This document shows, piece by piece, positions 17,219 to 26,004 of a stretch of 64,000 nucleotides of DNA; the first letter of the stretch is position 1; each line of letters begins with the position of its first letter. Origin of the DNA: an uncultured Bacteroides sp. (GTDB lineage Bacteria > Bacteroidota > Bacteroidia > Bacteroidales > Bacteroidaceae). The stretch is taken from positions 10,461-74,460 of the forward strand of contig CAUHML010000012.1 of the NCBI GenBank assembly GCA_959606905.1, written 5' to 3'. Under the pieces are notes generated by a model that saw only the letters and a program-made list of their open reading frames with translations, did not search any database and was not told where the DNA came from. Both the position numbers and the translations under genes were made by a program.

Positions 17219-18472
17219 TTATAATGGCATATCAATATGAAAAATTGTTTTGCCGGGATTGCTTTCCTGAATGGTGAGATGCCCGTCGTGAAGGCGGATA
17301 ATTTGTTTGCATAGGCTTAATCCGATACCGCTGCCTTCTGATTTGGTGGTAAAAAAAGGAATAAATATCTTTTCCTGTAATTCAGGCGGAATACCCGGGC
17401 CGTTGTCCGCAATGTCAATAGATATGTGTTCGTCTTGTTGTGCATGGATGCTGATTCTGCCTTTTTCTTTTCCTTCCAGTGCTTGCATGGAGTTTTTCAG
17501 AAGGTTGAGCAGGACTTGGGAGAGTTGGTTCTCGTCACCTTTCATATAAATCGTTTTAGGTTCGCAGGTCAGTGTGAAGATGATATTGCTTTCTTTGAAG
17601 TCGCCGGATAAGAGTTCCCGGAGATTTTGCAGGGTTGCCGTAAGTGAGAAAAGTTTCTTTTCGGGTTTTGGCAGGTAGGAGAGGTGACGGAAGGATTCGG
17701 TAAATTGCAATAAACGTTCGCTTTGTGCTTGAATGATGCGAAGTCCGCGAACTGCTTTTTCGTTGATGTCCGGATAGGTGGACAGTGTTTGTGACAGGGA
17801 GATAATGGGAGCAATGGTGTTCATTATTTCATGAGTGAGCACGTGGCTTAGTTTGTTCCACGATTCACTTTCTTTGTCGCTAAGCTCGTCACCGATATCC
17901 TTGATAGACAAGAGAGTTATTGTTTCATCTTGTAGTTTCATCCGGCTTTGTGAAAGACTGAGATGCTCCTTTTTGCCTTTTTCTTGCAGTAAGGATTCCA
18001 GTTGTCGGTATCGGGTTAATTGCTGGCAGTCTAATAAGGAAAGGGCAGTGCTGTTTGCTATGATTATTTTTCCGGTAGAATCCCATGCTAATACACCGCT
18101 GGGCACTTCTTCCAAGAGTGAGCGGTAGAAGTGTTCCTGTTTGGAATATTCTGATTGAGTTTTGGCGAGCAGGAAATTGATGCGGTTGAGAGAGCGGTTC
18201 AGTTTTTCCTGTTCTTTACTAACGTTTTGTTCGGGAAAGTAAAGCATATTATCCTTGTCTTCTATGGCATCGAAAAAGACACGCAACTTTTGGTTGAATG
18301 AATTTAGTTTATTTACCAGCCTGCTGATTTGGAAGAGGGAACAGGTAATTAGTAATGTGCCTATTACAAATCCGCGTTGTGAGATGATAAGCCAGGCGCC
18401 TGTTCCCGAGGTGACGAGGATAAGTATGACGTGTAGTAGTATAACCCAATAGATGTGTCGGCTGAATATCAT
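17219..18472 (-). CDS. NtrB-like sensor histidine kinase
   Basis: A 417-residue kinase that should phosphorylate the sigma54 regulator encoded directly upstream. Two N-terminal helices (about 8-28 and 33-52) leave almost no periplasmic loop, so sensing is probably in the membrane or cytoplasm. A PAS-like domain (about 105-195) follows, then the H-box with His in LTHEIMNTIAPI (near 215), N-box LLNLLKNSMQAL, G1 DNGPGIP and G2 GSGIGLSL. Five bases separate it from the regulator, so the two are translationally close. The neighbouring export operon suggests it senses an envelope or membrane stress, which is inferred. Confidence 0.9.
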   Translation of the reverse strand: MIFSRHIYWVILLHVILILVTSGTGAWLIISQRGFVIGTLLITCSLFQISRLVNKLNSFNQKLRVFFDAIEDKDNMLYFPEQNVSKEQEKLNRSLNRINFLLAKTQSEYSKQEHFYRSLLEEVPSGVLAWDSTGKIIIANSTALSLLDCQQLTRYRQLESLLQEKGKKEHLSLSQSRMKLQDETITLLSIKDIGDELSDKESESWNKLSHVLTHEIMNTIAPIISLSQTLSTYPDINEKAVRGLRIIQAQSERLLQFTESFRHLSYLPKPEKKLFSLTATLQNLRELLSGDFKESNIIFTLTCEPKTIYMKGDENQLSQVLLNLLKNSMQALEGKEKGRISIHAQQDEHISIDIADNGPGIPPELQEKIFIPFFTTKSEGSGIGLSLCKQIIRLHDGHLTIQESNPGKTIFHIDMPL

Positions 18473-18477
18473 GCTGT

Positions 18478-19836
18478 TCAGAGTTTGAAACGTTTTAGTT
18501 TGTTATAGAGTGTCTGACGGCTGATTCCCAATTGTTCGGCGGCGGCAGTCAGGTTGCCATTATTTTGCAGAATGGCTGTTTCAATGGCTTGCCTTTCCAC
18601 TTCTTCCAAATTGGGGACAGTGCTGGTGGTTTGCGGCTTCCAGGTTTGTTTTACCAAAATGTCTTTGGGGCGTATCACGTTGCCTTCACACAAGATAATG
18701 GCTTTCTCGATAGCGTGCTGCAGTTCCCGGATATTGCCCGGCCAGTGGTAAGAGCGTAGTTTCTCTATTGTTTGCTCATGCATTCGCATTTCCGGGCGTT
18801 GGTATTTCGAAGCGAAACGGTGGAGAAAGGTTTCGACGAACAGGAGTATGTCGTCTCCTCGTTCTCGTAATGGAGGAATTTCAAGGTGGATAGTGTTGAT
18901 ACGGTAGAATAAATCTTCGCGGAATAATCCTTGTTTCACCATTTCCGGGATGTCTTTATTGGTGGCGGAAATGAGTCGTATATCAACGGGGACGACTTTA
19001 TTACTTCCGATTCGGGTGATATTCCTGTTTTGTAGTACAGTCAGTAATTTGGCTTGTAGTGCAAGGGGAAGATTTCCAATCTCATCCATAAAAAGCGAAC
19101 TGCCGCTGGCAGCTTCGAATTTTCCCGGACGGCTTTCGTAAGCGTCCGTAAAAGCTCCGCGCTCGTGACCGAAAAGCTCGCTCTCAAAAAGGGATTCACT
19201 GATAGCTCCCATGTCAATACTTGACATGGGACGAGTATTGCGTGGAGACAGGCGGTGTATTTCTCTGGCCAGCATTTCCTTTCCGGTCCCGTTTTCTCCG
19301 GTTATTAGAATATTGGCGTCGGTCCCGGCTACTTTATTGACTACCTTTATTAATTGTAGCATGGCGGGAGAATGCCCTATCAGCATTTCAGGTTTGTTCG
19401 GATTGCCGGATCCTACGATTGAGTTTTTTGATTTTGAGGAACTTTTCCTGTTCGATTTATTATTGTATGCTTCCTTTATTTTCTGAACCAGTGTCCGGTT
19501 ATCCCAAGGTTTGAGAAGAAAGTCGGCAGCTCCGTTCTTCAAAGCTTTTACGGCTAGTTCCACATCTCCGTAAGCAGTTAACATTACCACAGGAAGTGTG
19601 GGGCGGATTTCGTGAATATGTTTCAGCCAGTATAGTCCTTCGTTGCCGTTATTGATACCAGCCGAAAAATTCATATCGAGAATTACGATATCAATGGAAG
19701 TGGTAGTGAGCAGTGTTGTTATTTGATTAGGATTGGCAGCTGTGCGGACTGTACTGAATTCATTTTCGAGTAAAAGTTCCAGCGAAGCCAACACACTTTT
19801 ATTATCATCTACTATTAAAATAGTTCCGGTTTCCAT
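18478..19836 (-). CDS. Sigma54-dependent response regulator (NtrC family)
   Basis: A 452-residue transcription activator. The receiver domain (1-125) has D10/D11, phospho-acceptor D54 in VILDMNF and Lys in LLKPWD. The AAA+ domain (about 150-390) has Walker A GENGTGKE, Walker B SLFMDEIGNLP and the sigma54-contact loop GAFTDA, a variant of GAFTGA. The C-terminal Fis-type helix-turn-helix (about 410-452) is ETAILQNNGNLTAAAEQLG followed by ISRQTLYNKLK. It is the first gene of an operon with the kinase. Upstream are its own promoter and one copy of a 15-bp palindrome. Two more copies precede a sigma54 promoter for the export operon, so this protein is the clear candidate activator. Confidence 0.93.
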   Translation of the reverse strand: METGTILIVDDNKSVLASLELLLENEFSTVRTAANPNQITTLLTTTSIDIVILDMNFSAGINNGNEGLYWLKHIHEIRPTLPVVMLTAYGDVELAVKALKNGAADFLLKPWDNRTLVQKIKEAYNNKSNRKSSSKSKNSIVGSGNPNKPEMLIGHSPAMLQLIKVVNKVAGTDANILITGENGTGKEMLAREIHRLSPRNTRPMSSIDMGAISESLFESELFGHERGAFTDAYESRPGKFEAASGSSLFMDEIGNLPLALQAKLLTVLQNRNITRIGSNKVVPVDIRLISATNKDIPEMVKQGLFREDLFYRINTIHLEIPPLRERGDDILLFVETFLHRFASKYQRPEMRMHEQTIEKLRSYHWPGNIRELQHAIEKAIILCEGNVIRPKDILVKQTWKPQTTSTVPNLEEVERQAIETAILQNNGNLTAAAEQLGISRQTLYNKLKRFKL

Positions 19837-19890
19837 ATATGTAAGATTGGGGGGATCTGCCTGGGTTGAACGATTCTTTAAGTTTTTGGG

Positions 19891-19921
19891 TAAAGATATT
19901 CGTTTTTACTTTTCCCTGCAA
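19891..19921 (-). promoter_or_regulatory. Promoter of the sigma54 regulator operon
   Basis: On the minus strand TTG (19921-19919), 20 bases, then TATCTTTA (19898-19891) match the Bacteroides pattern except for the last base. The palindrome at 19928-19942 sits just upstream of the -33 element. Confidence 0.55.
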
Positions 19922-19927
19922 GAGAGT

Positions 19928-19942
19928 GTCCAATAATTAGAC
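19928..19942. promoter_or_regulatory. Regulator binding palindrome, site 1
   Basis: GTCCAATAATTAGAC reads as an inverted repeat GTCYAAT-N-ATTRGAC. It lies just upstream of the regulator promoter (19891-19921), where it could mediate autoregulation. Confidence 0.65.
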
Positions 19943-20063
19943 GTTTTATGATACATTTCCTGAAACATGACTTTATTCTATGTTTTGTTTAAGTAATATT
20001 TATAGCCTGAACGTTGAATAATGGCTGTTTGCACGCAGGTCATGGTGGCTTTTTATTGATAAC

Positions 20064-20078
20064 GTCCAATTTTTAGAC
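20064..20078. promoter_or_regulatory. Regulator binding palindrome, site 2
   Basis: GTCCAATTTTTAGAC is the second copy of the 15-bp inverted repeat. It lies about 80 bp upstream of the sigma54 -24 element, a normal place for an NtrC-type enhancer site. Confidence 0.7.
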
Positions 20079-20086
20079 GTTATAGT

Positions 20087-20101
20087 GTGTAATAATTGGA
20101 C
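20087..20101. promoter_or_regulatory. Regulator binding palindrome, site 3
   Basis: GTGTAATAATTGGAC matches the inverted repeat with one mismatch in the left arm. Its centre is 23 bp from site 2, so the pair could bind two activator dimers side by side. Confidence 0.6.
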
Positions 20102-20156
20102 GGGAACGATAAAATAATGTATGTCATCTATCTTGTAATCAGTGGTTTAAGTATTG

Positions 20157-20172
20157 TGGCATTATGTTTGCT
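20157..20172 (+). promoter_or_regulatory. Sigma54 promoter of the TolC/MacB export operon
   Basis: TGGCATTATGTTTGCT has the invariant GG (20158-20159) and GC (20170-20171) separated by exactly 10 bases, matching TGGCAC-N5-TTGCW closely. The start site would be near 20183, about 30 bases before the tolC-like ATG at 20214. Confidence 0.85.
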
Positions 20173-20213
20173 TTTTTAATTCATATAGAACACAATTGCA
20201 TATATACTGAAGA

Positions 20214-21515
20214 ATGAGGAACATTTTCTTTTTATTGTTTTTATTGCCCGTGATTACGTATGCTCAATCTGCAATGAGTTTGGATGAATGTATCCGTTTG
20301 GCATGGAAACAGAATCCTTCTATACGGAATAGTGCCATTAACATAAAGGAAGCACGAACGGATTATGCTTCCGCTATCGGTACATTTCTTCCCCGCATAG
20401 TAGCCAACGCAGAAACAGGAAAGCGTTTCGGGCGTTCGATAGACCCGGATACCAATGGTTATACAGAAAAGACTTTTGAAGAAGGAACGATAGGTCTTGA
20501 TATGACGTTGTCTTTGTTTGAAGGTTTTTCACGTATCAATCAGGTTCGTTTTCGGAAAATAAATCGGGAACGCAGCAAGTGGGAACTGAAAGACAGGCAG
20601 AATGAACTCGCCTATCAAGTGACGGATGCTTACTACAAACTGGTTTTGGAAAGAAAACTCTTGAATTTGGCTTTGGAGCAAAGCCGGTTGAGCGAACGAT
20701 ACCTGAAACAAACCGAGACATTTGTGGAACTGGGCTTGAAATCCGTTTCCGACTTGCAAGAGGTAAAAGCCCGCAGGGAAGGGGATATATATCGTTACCA
20801 ATCCCGTGCTAATAGCTGTCGGTTGTCATTACTGCATCTGGAACAGTTGATGAACTTTCAGTCGGGTGATACACTTGTCATTCAGGATACGATTGTCGAA
20901 TTGAATAAACTCCCGTTACTTTCACTCCCCTCTACGGAAACATTGTATAGACAATCGTTGGAAGTACTCCCTGCCATGCGTATGATTAGCTTAAAGCAGA
21001 AAGCTGCCCGCAAAGAATATGCAATGGCGGGCGGAGCTTTTTCTCCTTCTGTTTATGCCCGCCTTACGGTAGGTTCTAATTTCTACAACACTGCATTTTC
21101 CGCCAGGCAATTGCGGGATAATATAGGAAAATATATCGGTATCGGTATCTCTTTCCCTTTGTTGAGCGGTTTTGAACGTTTTACGAATCAAAGGAAGTTG
21201 AAATTGAACTTGTATCGCCTGAAGAATGAAGAGGAATTGGAGAAGCAACAGCTATATACTGAAATTGAGCAAACTCTTCTTTCCCTACGTGCCAGCTATA
21301 CGGAACATCAACAGGTATTGCAGCAATTGAGCGCGGAAACTCTGGTCTTGAAAGAATCCGAACGAAAGTGGGAAGAAGGGCTTATCTCTGTCTTTCAGTT
21401 AATGGAAGCCCGTAATCGTTTTATTTCCGCCAAAGCAGAACTGGTTCGTGTGCGCTTGCAGGTAGAAATGATGATGAAACTGGAGAAATATTACCGGGAG
21501 GGAACTTTCTTATAA
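20214..21515 (+). CDS. TolC-family outer membrane efflux protein
   Basis: A 433-residue protein with a signal peptide (cleavage after TYAQS, about residue 18). It shows the TolC pattern: SMSLDECIRLAWKQNPSIRN at the mature N-terminus, long helical heptads, and two repeats each with beta-strand pairs (around 55-110 and 270-320). It forms a trimeric outer membrane channel joined to a periplasmic adaptor. It is the first gene of an operon with an adaptor, two FtsX/MacB-type permeases and an ATPase, preceded by a sigma54 promoter. It is therefore likely induced by the neighbouring NtrC-like regulator. The substrate is not evident from the genes. Confidence 0.92.
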   Translation: MRNIFFLLFLLPVITYAQSAMSLDECIRLAWKQNPSIRNSAINIKEARTDYASAIGTFLPRIVANAETGKRFGRSIDPDTNGYTEKTFEEGTIGLDMTLSLFEGFSRINQVRFRKINRERSKWELKDRQNELAYQVTDAYYKLVLERKLLNLALEQSRLSERYLKQTETFVELGLKSVSDLQEVKARREGDIYRYQSRANSCRLSLLHLEQLMNFQSGDTLVIQDTIVELNKLPLLSLPSTETLYRQSLEVLPAMRMISLKQKAARKEYAMAGGAFSPSVYARLTVGSNFYNTAFSARQLRDNIGKYIGIGISFPLLSGFERFTNQRKLKLNLYRLKNEEELEKQQLYTEIEQTLLSLRASYTEHQQVLQQLSAETLVLKESERKWEEGLISVFQLMEARNRFISAKAELVRVRLQVEMMMKLEKYYREGTFL

Positions 21516-21600
21516 AGGCAGAGTTTATATATTTTGAATAACAAAGTTGATACTTCTTTAATAACTAATTTATAATAACCCTATTTTTGATTGATTCCTT

Positions 21601-22848
21601 ATGGATACACCTATTGAACGTAAACCCGGCATTACCCGTAAACATCTATATGTAATAGGTGGTATAGCCTTTGTTATTGCCGTTGTTTTATATTTCATAT
21701 TCAGAGACACTACCTCTTCCATGATTGTGGAGAAAGAACGTCTGACGATTGTTACCGTTAACCGTGGTGAGTTTAATGACTATATTCGTGTCATTGGTCA
21801 GGTAATGCCTAATCGTATTATTTATATGGATGCCGTGGAAGGTGGACGTGTGGAAGAACGTCTAAAAGAAGAAGGTGCTATGGTGAAGGCAGGCGACGTG
21901 ATTTTGCGTCTCAGTAATCCGTTACTAAATATTGGTATTATGCAGAGCGAAGCGGATCTGGCTTATCAGGAGAATGAACTTCGTAATACCCGTATTAGCA
22001 TGGAGCAGGAACGCTTGCGTTTAAAACAAGAGCGTATCGGGCTAAATAAAGATCGGCTGGTGAAACAGCGCCGTTATGAGCAATACAGTCGCCTGATAAA
22101 AGAGCAACTTATTGCAGAAGAAGATTATCGACTTGCCAAAGAGGAGTATGATGCGGCTAAAGAACAGTTGGATGTCATTGACGAGCGTATTCGTCAGGAT
22201 AATATTTTCCGTGAAAGTCAGGTAAACAGCTTGGACGAGAACATACGTAATATGAAACAGAGTCTCGCGCTGGTACGCGAACGAATTGAGAACCTGAAGG
22301 TGAAAGCTCCTATTGACGGGCAGGTAGGTAATCTTGATGCACAGATAGGACAATCAATAGCTGCGGGCGAGCACATTGGTCAGATCATCACTTCTGACCT
22401 GAAAGTACAAGCGCAGATTGACGAACATTACGTGGAGCGTGTTGTACCCGGATTGCCGGCTGACTTTACCCGTGACGGTGTCAGTTATAAACTGGAAGTG
22501 ACGAAGCCGTATCCGGAAGTAAAAGAAGGGCAGTTTCGTACCGATTTGCAGTTTACAGCCGGACGACCGGAGAATATACGTGCAGGGCAGACCTATCATA
22601 TCAATCTACAATTGGGTGACCCTGCACAGGCTATTTTGGTGCCGCGTGGCGGATTTTTCCAAATAAGCGGTGGACGATGGATGTATGTTGTGGATGAAAG
22701 TGGTAAATTTGCTATTCGTCAGCCTATCCGCATCGGACGACAAAATCCGCAGTACTATGAGGTTACCGAAGGATTAAAACCTGGTGATCGGGTGATTGTA
22801 TCCGGATATGAACTGTTTGGCGATAACGAGAAACTGATACTGAAATAA
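21601..22848 (+). CDS. Periplasmic adaptor (MacA/HlyD-like membrane fusion protein)
   Basis: A 415-residue protein with one N-terminal membrane helix (about 15-36). It has the adaptor layout: first half of a lipoyl domain near GGRVEERLKEEGAMVKAGD, a long coiled-coil hairpin (about 115-230), second lipoyl half at LKVKAPIDGQVGNLDAQIGQ (about 235-255), a beta-barrel domain and a C-terminal membrane-proximal domain ending VIVSGYELF. It links the MacB-like inner membrane permeases to the TolC-like channel. It lies 85 bases downstream of the channel gene and 9 bases upstream of the first permease gene. Confidence 0.9.
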   Translation: MDTPIERKPGITRKHLYVIGGIAFVIAVVLYFIFRDTTSSMIVEKERLTIVTVNRGEFNDYIRVIGQVMPNRIIYMDAVEGGRVEERLKEEGAMVKAGDVILRLSNPLLNIGIMQSEADLAYQENELRNTRISMEQERLRLKQERIGLNKDRLVKQRRYEQYSRLIKEQLIAEEDYRLAKEEYDAAKEQLDVIDERIRQDNIFRESQVNSLDENIRNMKQSLALVRERIENLKVKAPIDGQVGNLDAQIGQSIAAGEHIGQIITSDLKVQAQIDEHYVERVVPGLPADFTRDGVSYKLEVTKPYPEVKEGQFRTDLQFTAGRPENIRAGQTYHINLQLGDPAQAILVPRGGFFQISGGRWMYVVDESGKFAIRQPIRIGRQNPQYYEVTEGLKPGDRVIVSGYELFGDNEKLILK

Positions 22849-22857
22849 GTCTATGAT

Positions 22858-25266
22858 ATGATAAATTACTTTTCACAAGTGATACGTAGTCAGCGGGTTA
22901 AAAAATCTCTGACACTGATAAATATAACGGGATTGTCTGTTTGTATTGCAACAGCATTGCTTATCATACTTTACGTATGGTCGGAGTTAAGCTACGATTC
23001 ATTCCACAATACCGAACGTGTATATCGTGTTGAAAGCCGGTTGTATGAAGGCAAGACGCTGACAGATAACTGGGCGACTACAGCTTACGGCCATGCACCT
23101 GCAATGGCTCGTGAAATTGCAGGCATTGAGAAGTATGTCCGTGTAACAGCACAAGACCGCGAACAAGTGGTGAATTACTTCGACAGGAGATTTGCCGAAG
23201 CACATTATTGCTACACCGAACCTGCTTTTTTTGAGATATTTAATTTCCCGATAATTAGAGGAGATAAGACCGGGCAACTGGTGCGTCCTAATACGGTGGT
23301 ACTGACCGAAAGTGCGGCAAATCGTTATTTTGATGAAGAAGACCCGATAGGGAAGGTGCTGACTTTCAGTACGCCTTCATCGCAGCAAAACTTTGAAGTT
23401 ACCGGCGTGATAGCAGATATGCCTGTTCGTTCCCATCTGCAATATGATTTTCTACTTTCATATAGTACGATTCCCAAAGAGCGACAGGACATTTGGTACA
23501 TTCACGGAGTTTATACCTATGTCCGCCTGATGTCCGGAAAATGTCCGGAAGAGATTGAAGAGGCTTTTCTCAATATATCCGATAAGTACAAAACTGATGC
23601 CTTGAGACATAAGACTTGGGCGGTAGAACTGATACCGCTGAAAGACATTCATCTCACTCCACAAAAAGCTTATGAGAAAGAAGTGAAAGGGAGTCGGACT
23701 GCGGTTCTTATACTATTGGTGATGTCCGTTGCCCTGCTACTGATAGGTTGGGCTAATGCCTTGAATCTGACCGTGGCACGTTTCTTGGAACGCGGACGTG
23801 AGTTCGGGTTGCGTAAGGCTTTTGGTGCTTCGCGCCGTCAGATTATTATCCAGGGACTTCTTGAATCAGGTTTCATGAATCTGTTGGCTACGCTGATAGC
23901 TCTTGGTTGGCTGGAACTTCTTTTACCCCTTGTTTATCGCTGGGCAGGGCAAAGCTTTGGGACGGATATACTTATGTTGCCTGCTTTCTGGGGAATTGTA
24001 GCCGGAGTGGTTGTTATTGGTACGTTTGTTGTAGGCTTCTATCCTTCTTGGCTGATGGTTACTATACGTCCGTCGGAAATTATGAGGGGGAAACTGTTAC
24101 ACGGTAAACGTGGTAACCGGATAAGGAAAGTGCTGATTGTGGTTCAGTTTCTCGCTTCTTTTGTTCTGATTACTGGCACGTTCACAGTGATTCGGCAAGT
24201 GTGTTATATGCAAAGTGAGGCTTCCGTCGATTCTCATTCACGTATGTTAGTCATTAAGTACCCCTCTTTCACCGAGGGATTGGCACTACGTCTGGAAAGT
24301 TTCACCAAGCGTCTGAAGCAACGGGCAGATGTAAGCCACGTAACCGTTTCAGGAGCTGTTCCCGGGGTGGAGGTAGCCAATTATTTTACCAATCGTCCTT
24401 ATGGAAGTGACCCTTCGCAAGTGAAACTGATACAGATGTTTGCCGTAGATTATGATTATCTATCTGCCTATATGCCCGCTATGATTTGTGGGCGGTACTT
24501 CTCTGAGGACTTTGGCGGTGACCTCAACCGGATAGTGCTCAACGAGGAAGCAGTCAGGTTATTAGGTTATGAGTCGCCCGAAGCCGCATTGGGACAGCAG
24601 GTTAAAATGGAGGTGGTAGACGAACCGCTCGAAATTATCGGAGTGGTGAAAAACTATCACCAGCAATCGCTTTCCGTGGCTTACAAACCTATTATCTTCT
24701 TTATGAAAGAGCGAGTACCATTTATTGCAACACCTTATATTTCAGTCCGCTTGACAGGCGAAGGAGAAGATAGTGCTTTGACGGAGATCGAGCAGATGTA
24801 TCATGAATATTTTCCGACTTCTTTATTTTCTTATTTCTTTTTGAGTGATTTGAATACTTTCCTTTATAAATCAGACCGTAATTTCGGTTGGATATTTGCC
24901 AGTGCTTCTTTAATTGCCATATTTGTGGCATGTCTCGGTTTGTGGATTGTAACATTGTTTTCAACCTTATCGCGCTTGAAAGAAGTGGGTATCCGCAAGG
25001 TGCTCGGTGCAAATAAAAGCAGCCTGTTTTTTATCTTGACCAAGGAGCTGATGTTGCTCACTATATTGGCATCTGCAATCGGTATACCCGTATCAGCAGT
25101 GTTAATGAATGGCTGGTTGGAGACGTATGCTTTCCATATTTCGCTACCTTGGTGGATATATGCAGTCGTTTTTGCGCTGTTGATGCTGATTGCGTTCCTT
25201 ACTGTTTTTCAACAAGTGTGGCGCATTATCTGCTTGAAACCGATGAGTATTTTAAAATATGAATAA
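22858..25266 (+). CDS. FtsX/MacB-type ABC permease, copy 1
   Basis: An 802-residue inner membrane protein with two FtsX-like permease units. Helix positions: about 20-42, then three near 280-305, 335-360 and 375-400, then a helix near 425-450 and three near 675-700, 725-750 and 765-790, with MacB-like periplasmic domains between. It starts INYFSQVIRSQRVKKSLTLIN and has paired ...REFGLRKAFGASRRQI and ...KEVGIRKVLGANKSSL coupling segments, one per half. It is a paralogue of the second permease in this operon; both share the same length and motifs and flank the ATPase gene. The two probably form a mixed pair, but homodimers are possible. Confidence 0.88.
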   Translation: MINYFSQVIRSQRVKKSLTLINITGLSVCIATALLIILYVWSELSYDSFHNTERVYRVESRLYEGKTLTDNWATTAYGHAPAMAREIAGIEKYVRVTAQDREQVVNYFDRRFAEAHYCYTEPAFFEIFNFPIIRGDKTGQLVRPNTVVLTESAANRYFDEEDPIGKVLTFSTPSSQQNFEVTGVIADMPVRSHLQYDFLLSYSTIPKERQDIWYIHGVYTYVRLMSGKCPEEIEEAFLNISDKYKTDALRHKTWAVELIPLKDIHLTPQKAYEKEVKGSRTAVLILLVMSVALLLIGWANALNLTVARFLERGREFGLRKAFGASRRQIIIQGLLESGFMNLLATLIALGWLELLLPLVYRWAGQSFGTDILMLPAFWGIVAGVVVIGTFVVGFYPSWLMVTIRPSEIMRGKLLHGKRGNRIRKVLIVVQFLASFVLITGTFTVIRQVCYMQSEASVDSHSRMLVIKYPSFTEGLALRLESFTKRLKQRADVSHVTVSGAVPGVEVANYFTNRPYGSDPSQVKLIQMFAVDYDYLSAYMPAMICGRYFSEDFGGDLNRIVLNEEAVRLLGYESPEAALGQQVKMEVVDEPLEIIGVVKNYHQQSLSVAYKPIIFFMKERVPFIATPYISVRLTGEGEDSALTEIEQMYHEYFPTSLFSYFFLSDLNTFLYKSDRNFGWIFASASLIAIFVACLGLWIVTLFSTLSRLKEVGIRKVLGANKSSLFFILTKELMLLTILASAIGIPVSAVLMNGWLETYAFHISLPWWIYAVVFALLMLIAFLTVFQQVWRIICLKPMSILKYE

Positions 25267-25287
25267 CTAATAAATATTGAACTGATT

Positions 25288-26004
25288 ATGATTAAGACTG
25301 AAAAACTGACAAAACTCTTCGCAACCGAAGAAGTGCAGACAAAGGCATTGAACGAAGTCACTTTACAAGTGGAACAAGGGGAGTTTGTTGCTATAATGGG
25401 CCCTTCGGGATGCGGTAAGTCAACACTGCTGAATATTTTGGGTACACTCGATTCTCCAACTTCCGGCTCTTATTTCTTTGAAGGAAAACAGGTGGATAAA
25501 ATGAATGAGAACCAATTGACTGCCCTCAGGAAAGGTAATCTCGGCTTTATCTTTCAGAGTTTCAACTTGATTGACGAGCTGACCGTATGTGAGAATGTAG
25601 AATTACCCCTTATCTATATAGGCGTCAAAGCCAATGAACGTAAAGAAAGAGTAAAGAAAGTACTCGAGAAAGTAAACCTGCTGCATCGTGCCAACCATTA
25701 TCCACAGCAATTGTCCGGTGGACAGCAACAGCGCGTAGCTATTGCTCGTGCCGTAGTGACGGACTGTAAATTGCTTCTCGCTGACGAACCTACCGGAAAT
25801 TTGGATTCGGTGAACGGTATAGAAGTAATGGAACTATTGAGTGAACTGAATGCTCAGGGAACTACTATCATCATCGTTACCCACTCTCAACGGGATGCAA
25901 TGTACGCACACCGCGTCATTCAATTATTAGACGGACAAATCGTAGCCGAAAACGTCAACCGCCCGCTGGGAAAAAATATGTCAGCTAAAAATGAAACTGT
26001 ATGA
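25288..26004 (+). CDS. ABC transporter ATPase (MacB/LolD type)
   Basis: A 238-residue ATPase that powers the two neighbouring permeases. Walker A is GPSGCGKST (about 38-46), Q-loop [12 protein letters not shown], signature LSGGQQQR (about 142-149), Walker [14 protein letters not shown] (about 162-174), and the switch His is in [11 protein letters not shown]. The DEPTGNLD form is typical of the MacB/LolD group. Its stop codon overlaps the start of the second permease gene (ATGA at 26001-26004), so the two are translationally coupled. Confidence 0.92.
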   Translation: MIKTEKLTKLFATEEVQTKALNEVTLQVEQGEFVAIMGPSGCGKSTLLNILGTLDSPTSGSYFFEGKQVDKMNENQLTALRKGNLGFIFQSFNLIDELTVCENVELPLIYIGVKANERKERVKKVLEKVNLLHRANHYPQQLSGGQQQRVAIARAVVTDCKLLLADEPTGNLDSVNGIEVMELLSELNAQGTTIIIVTHSQRDAMYAHRVIQLLDGQIVAENVNRPLGKNMSAKNETV

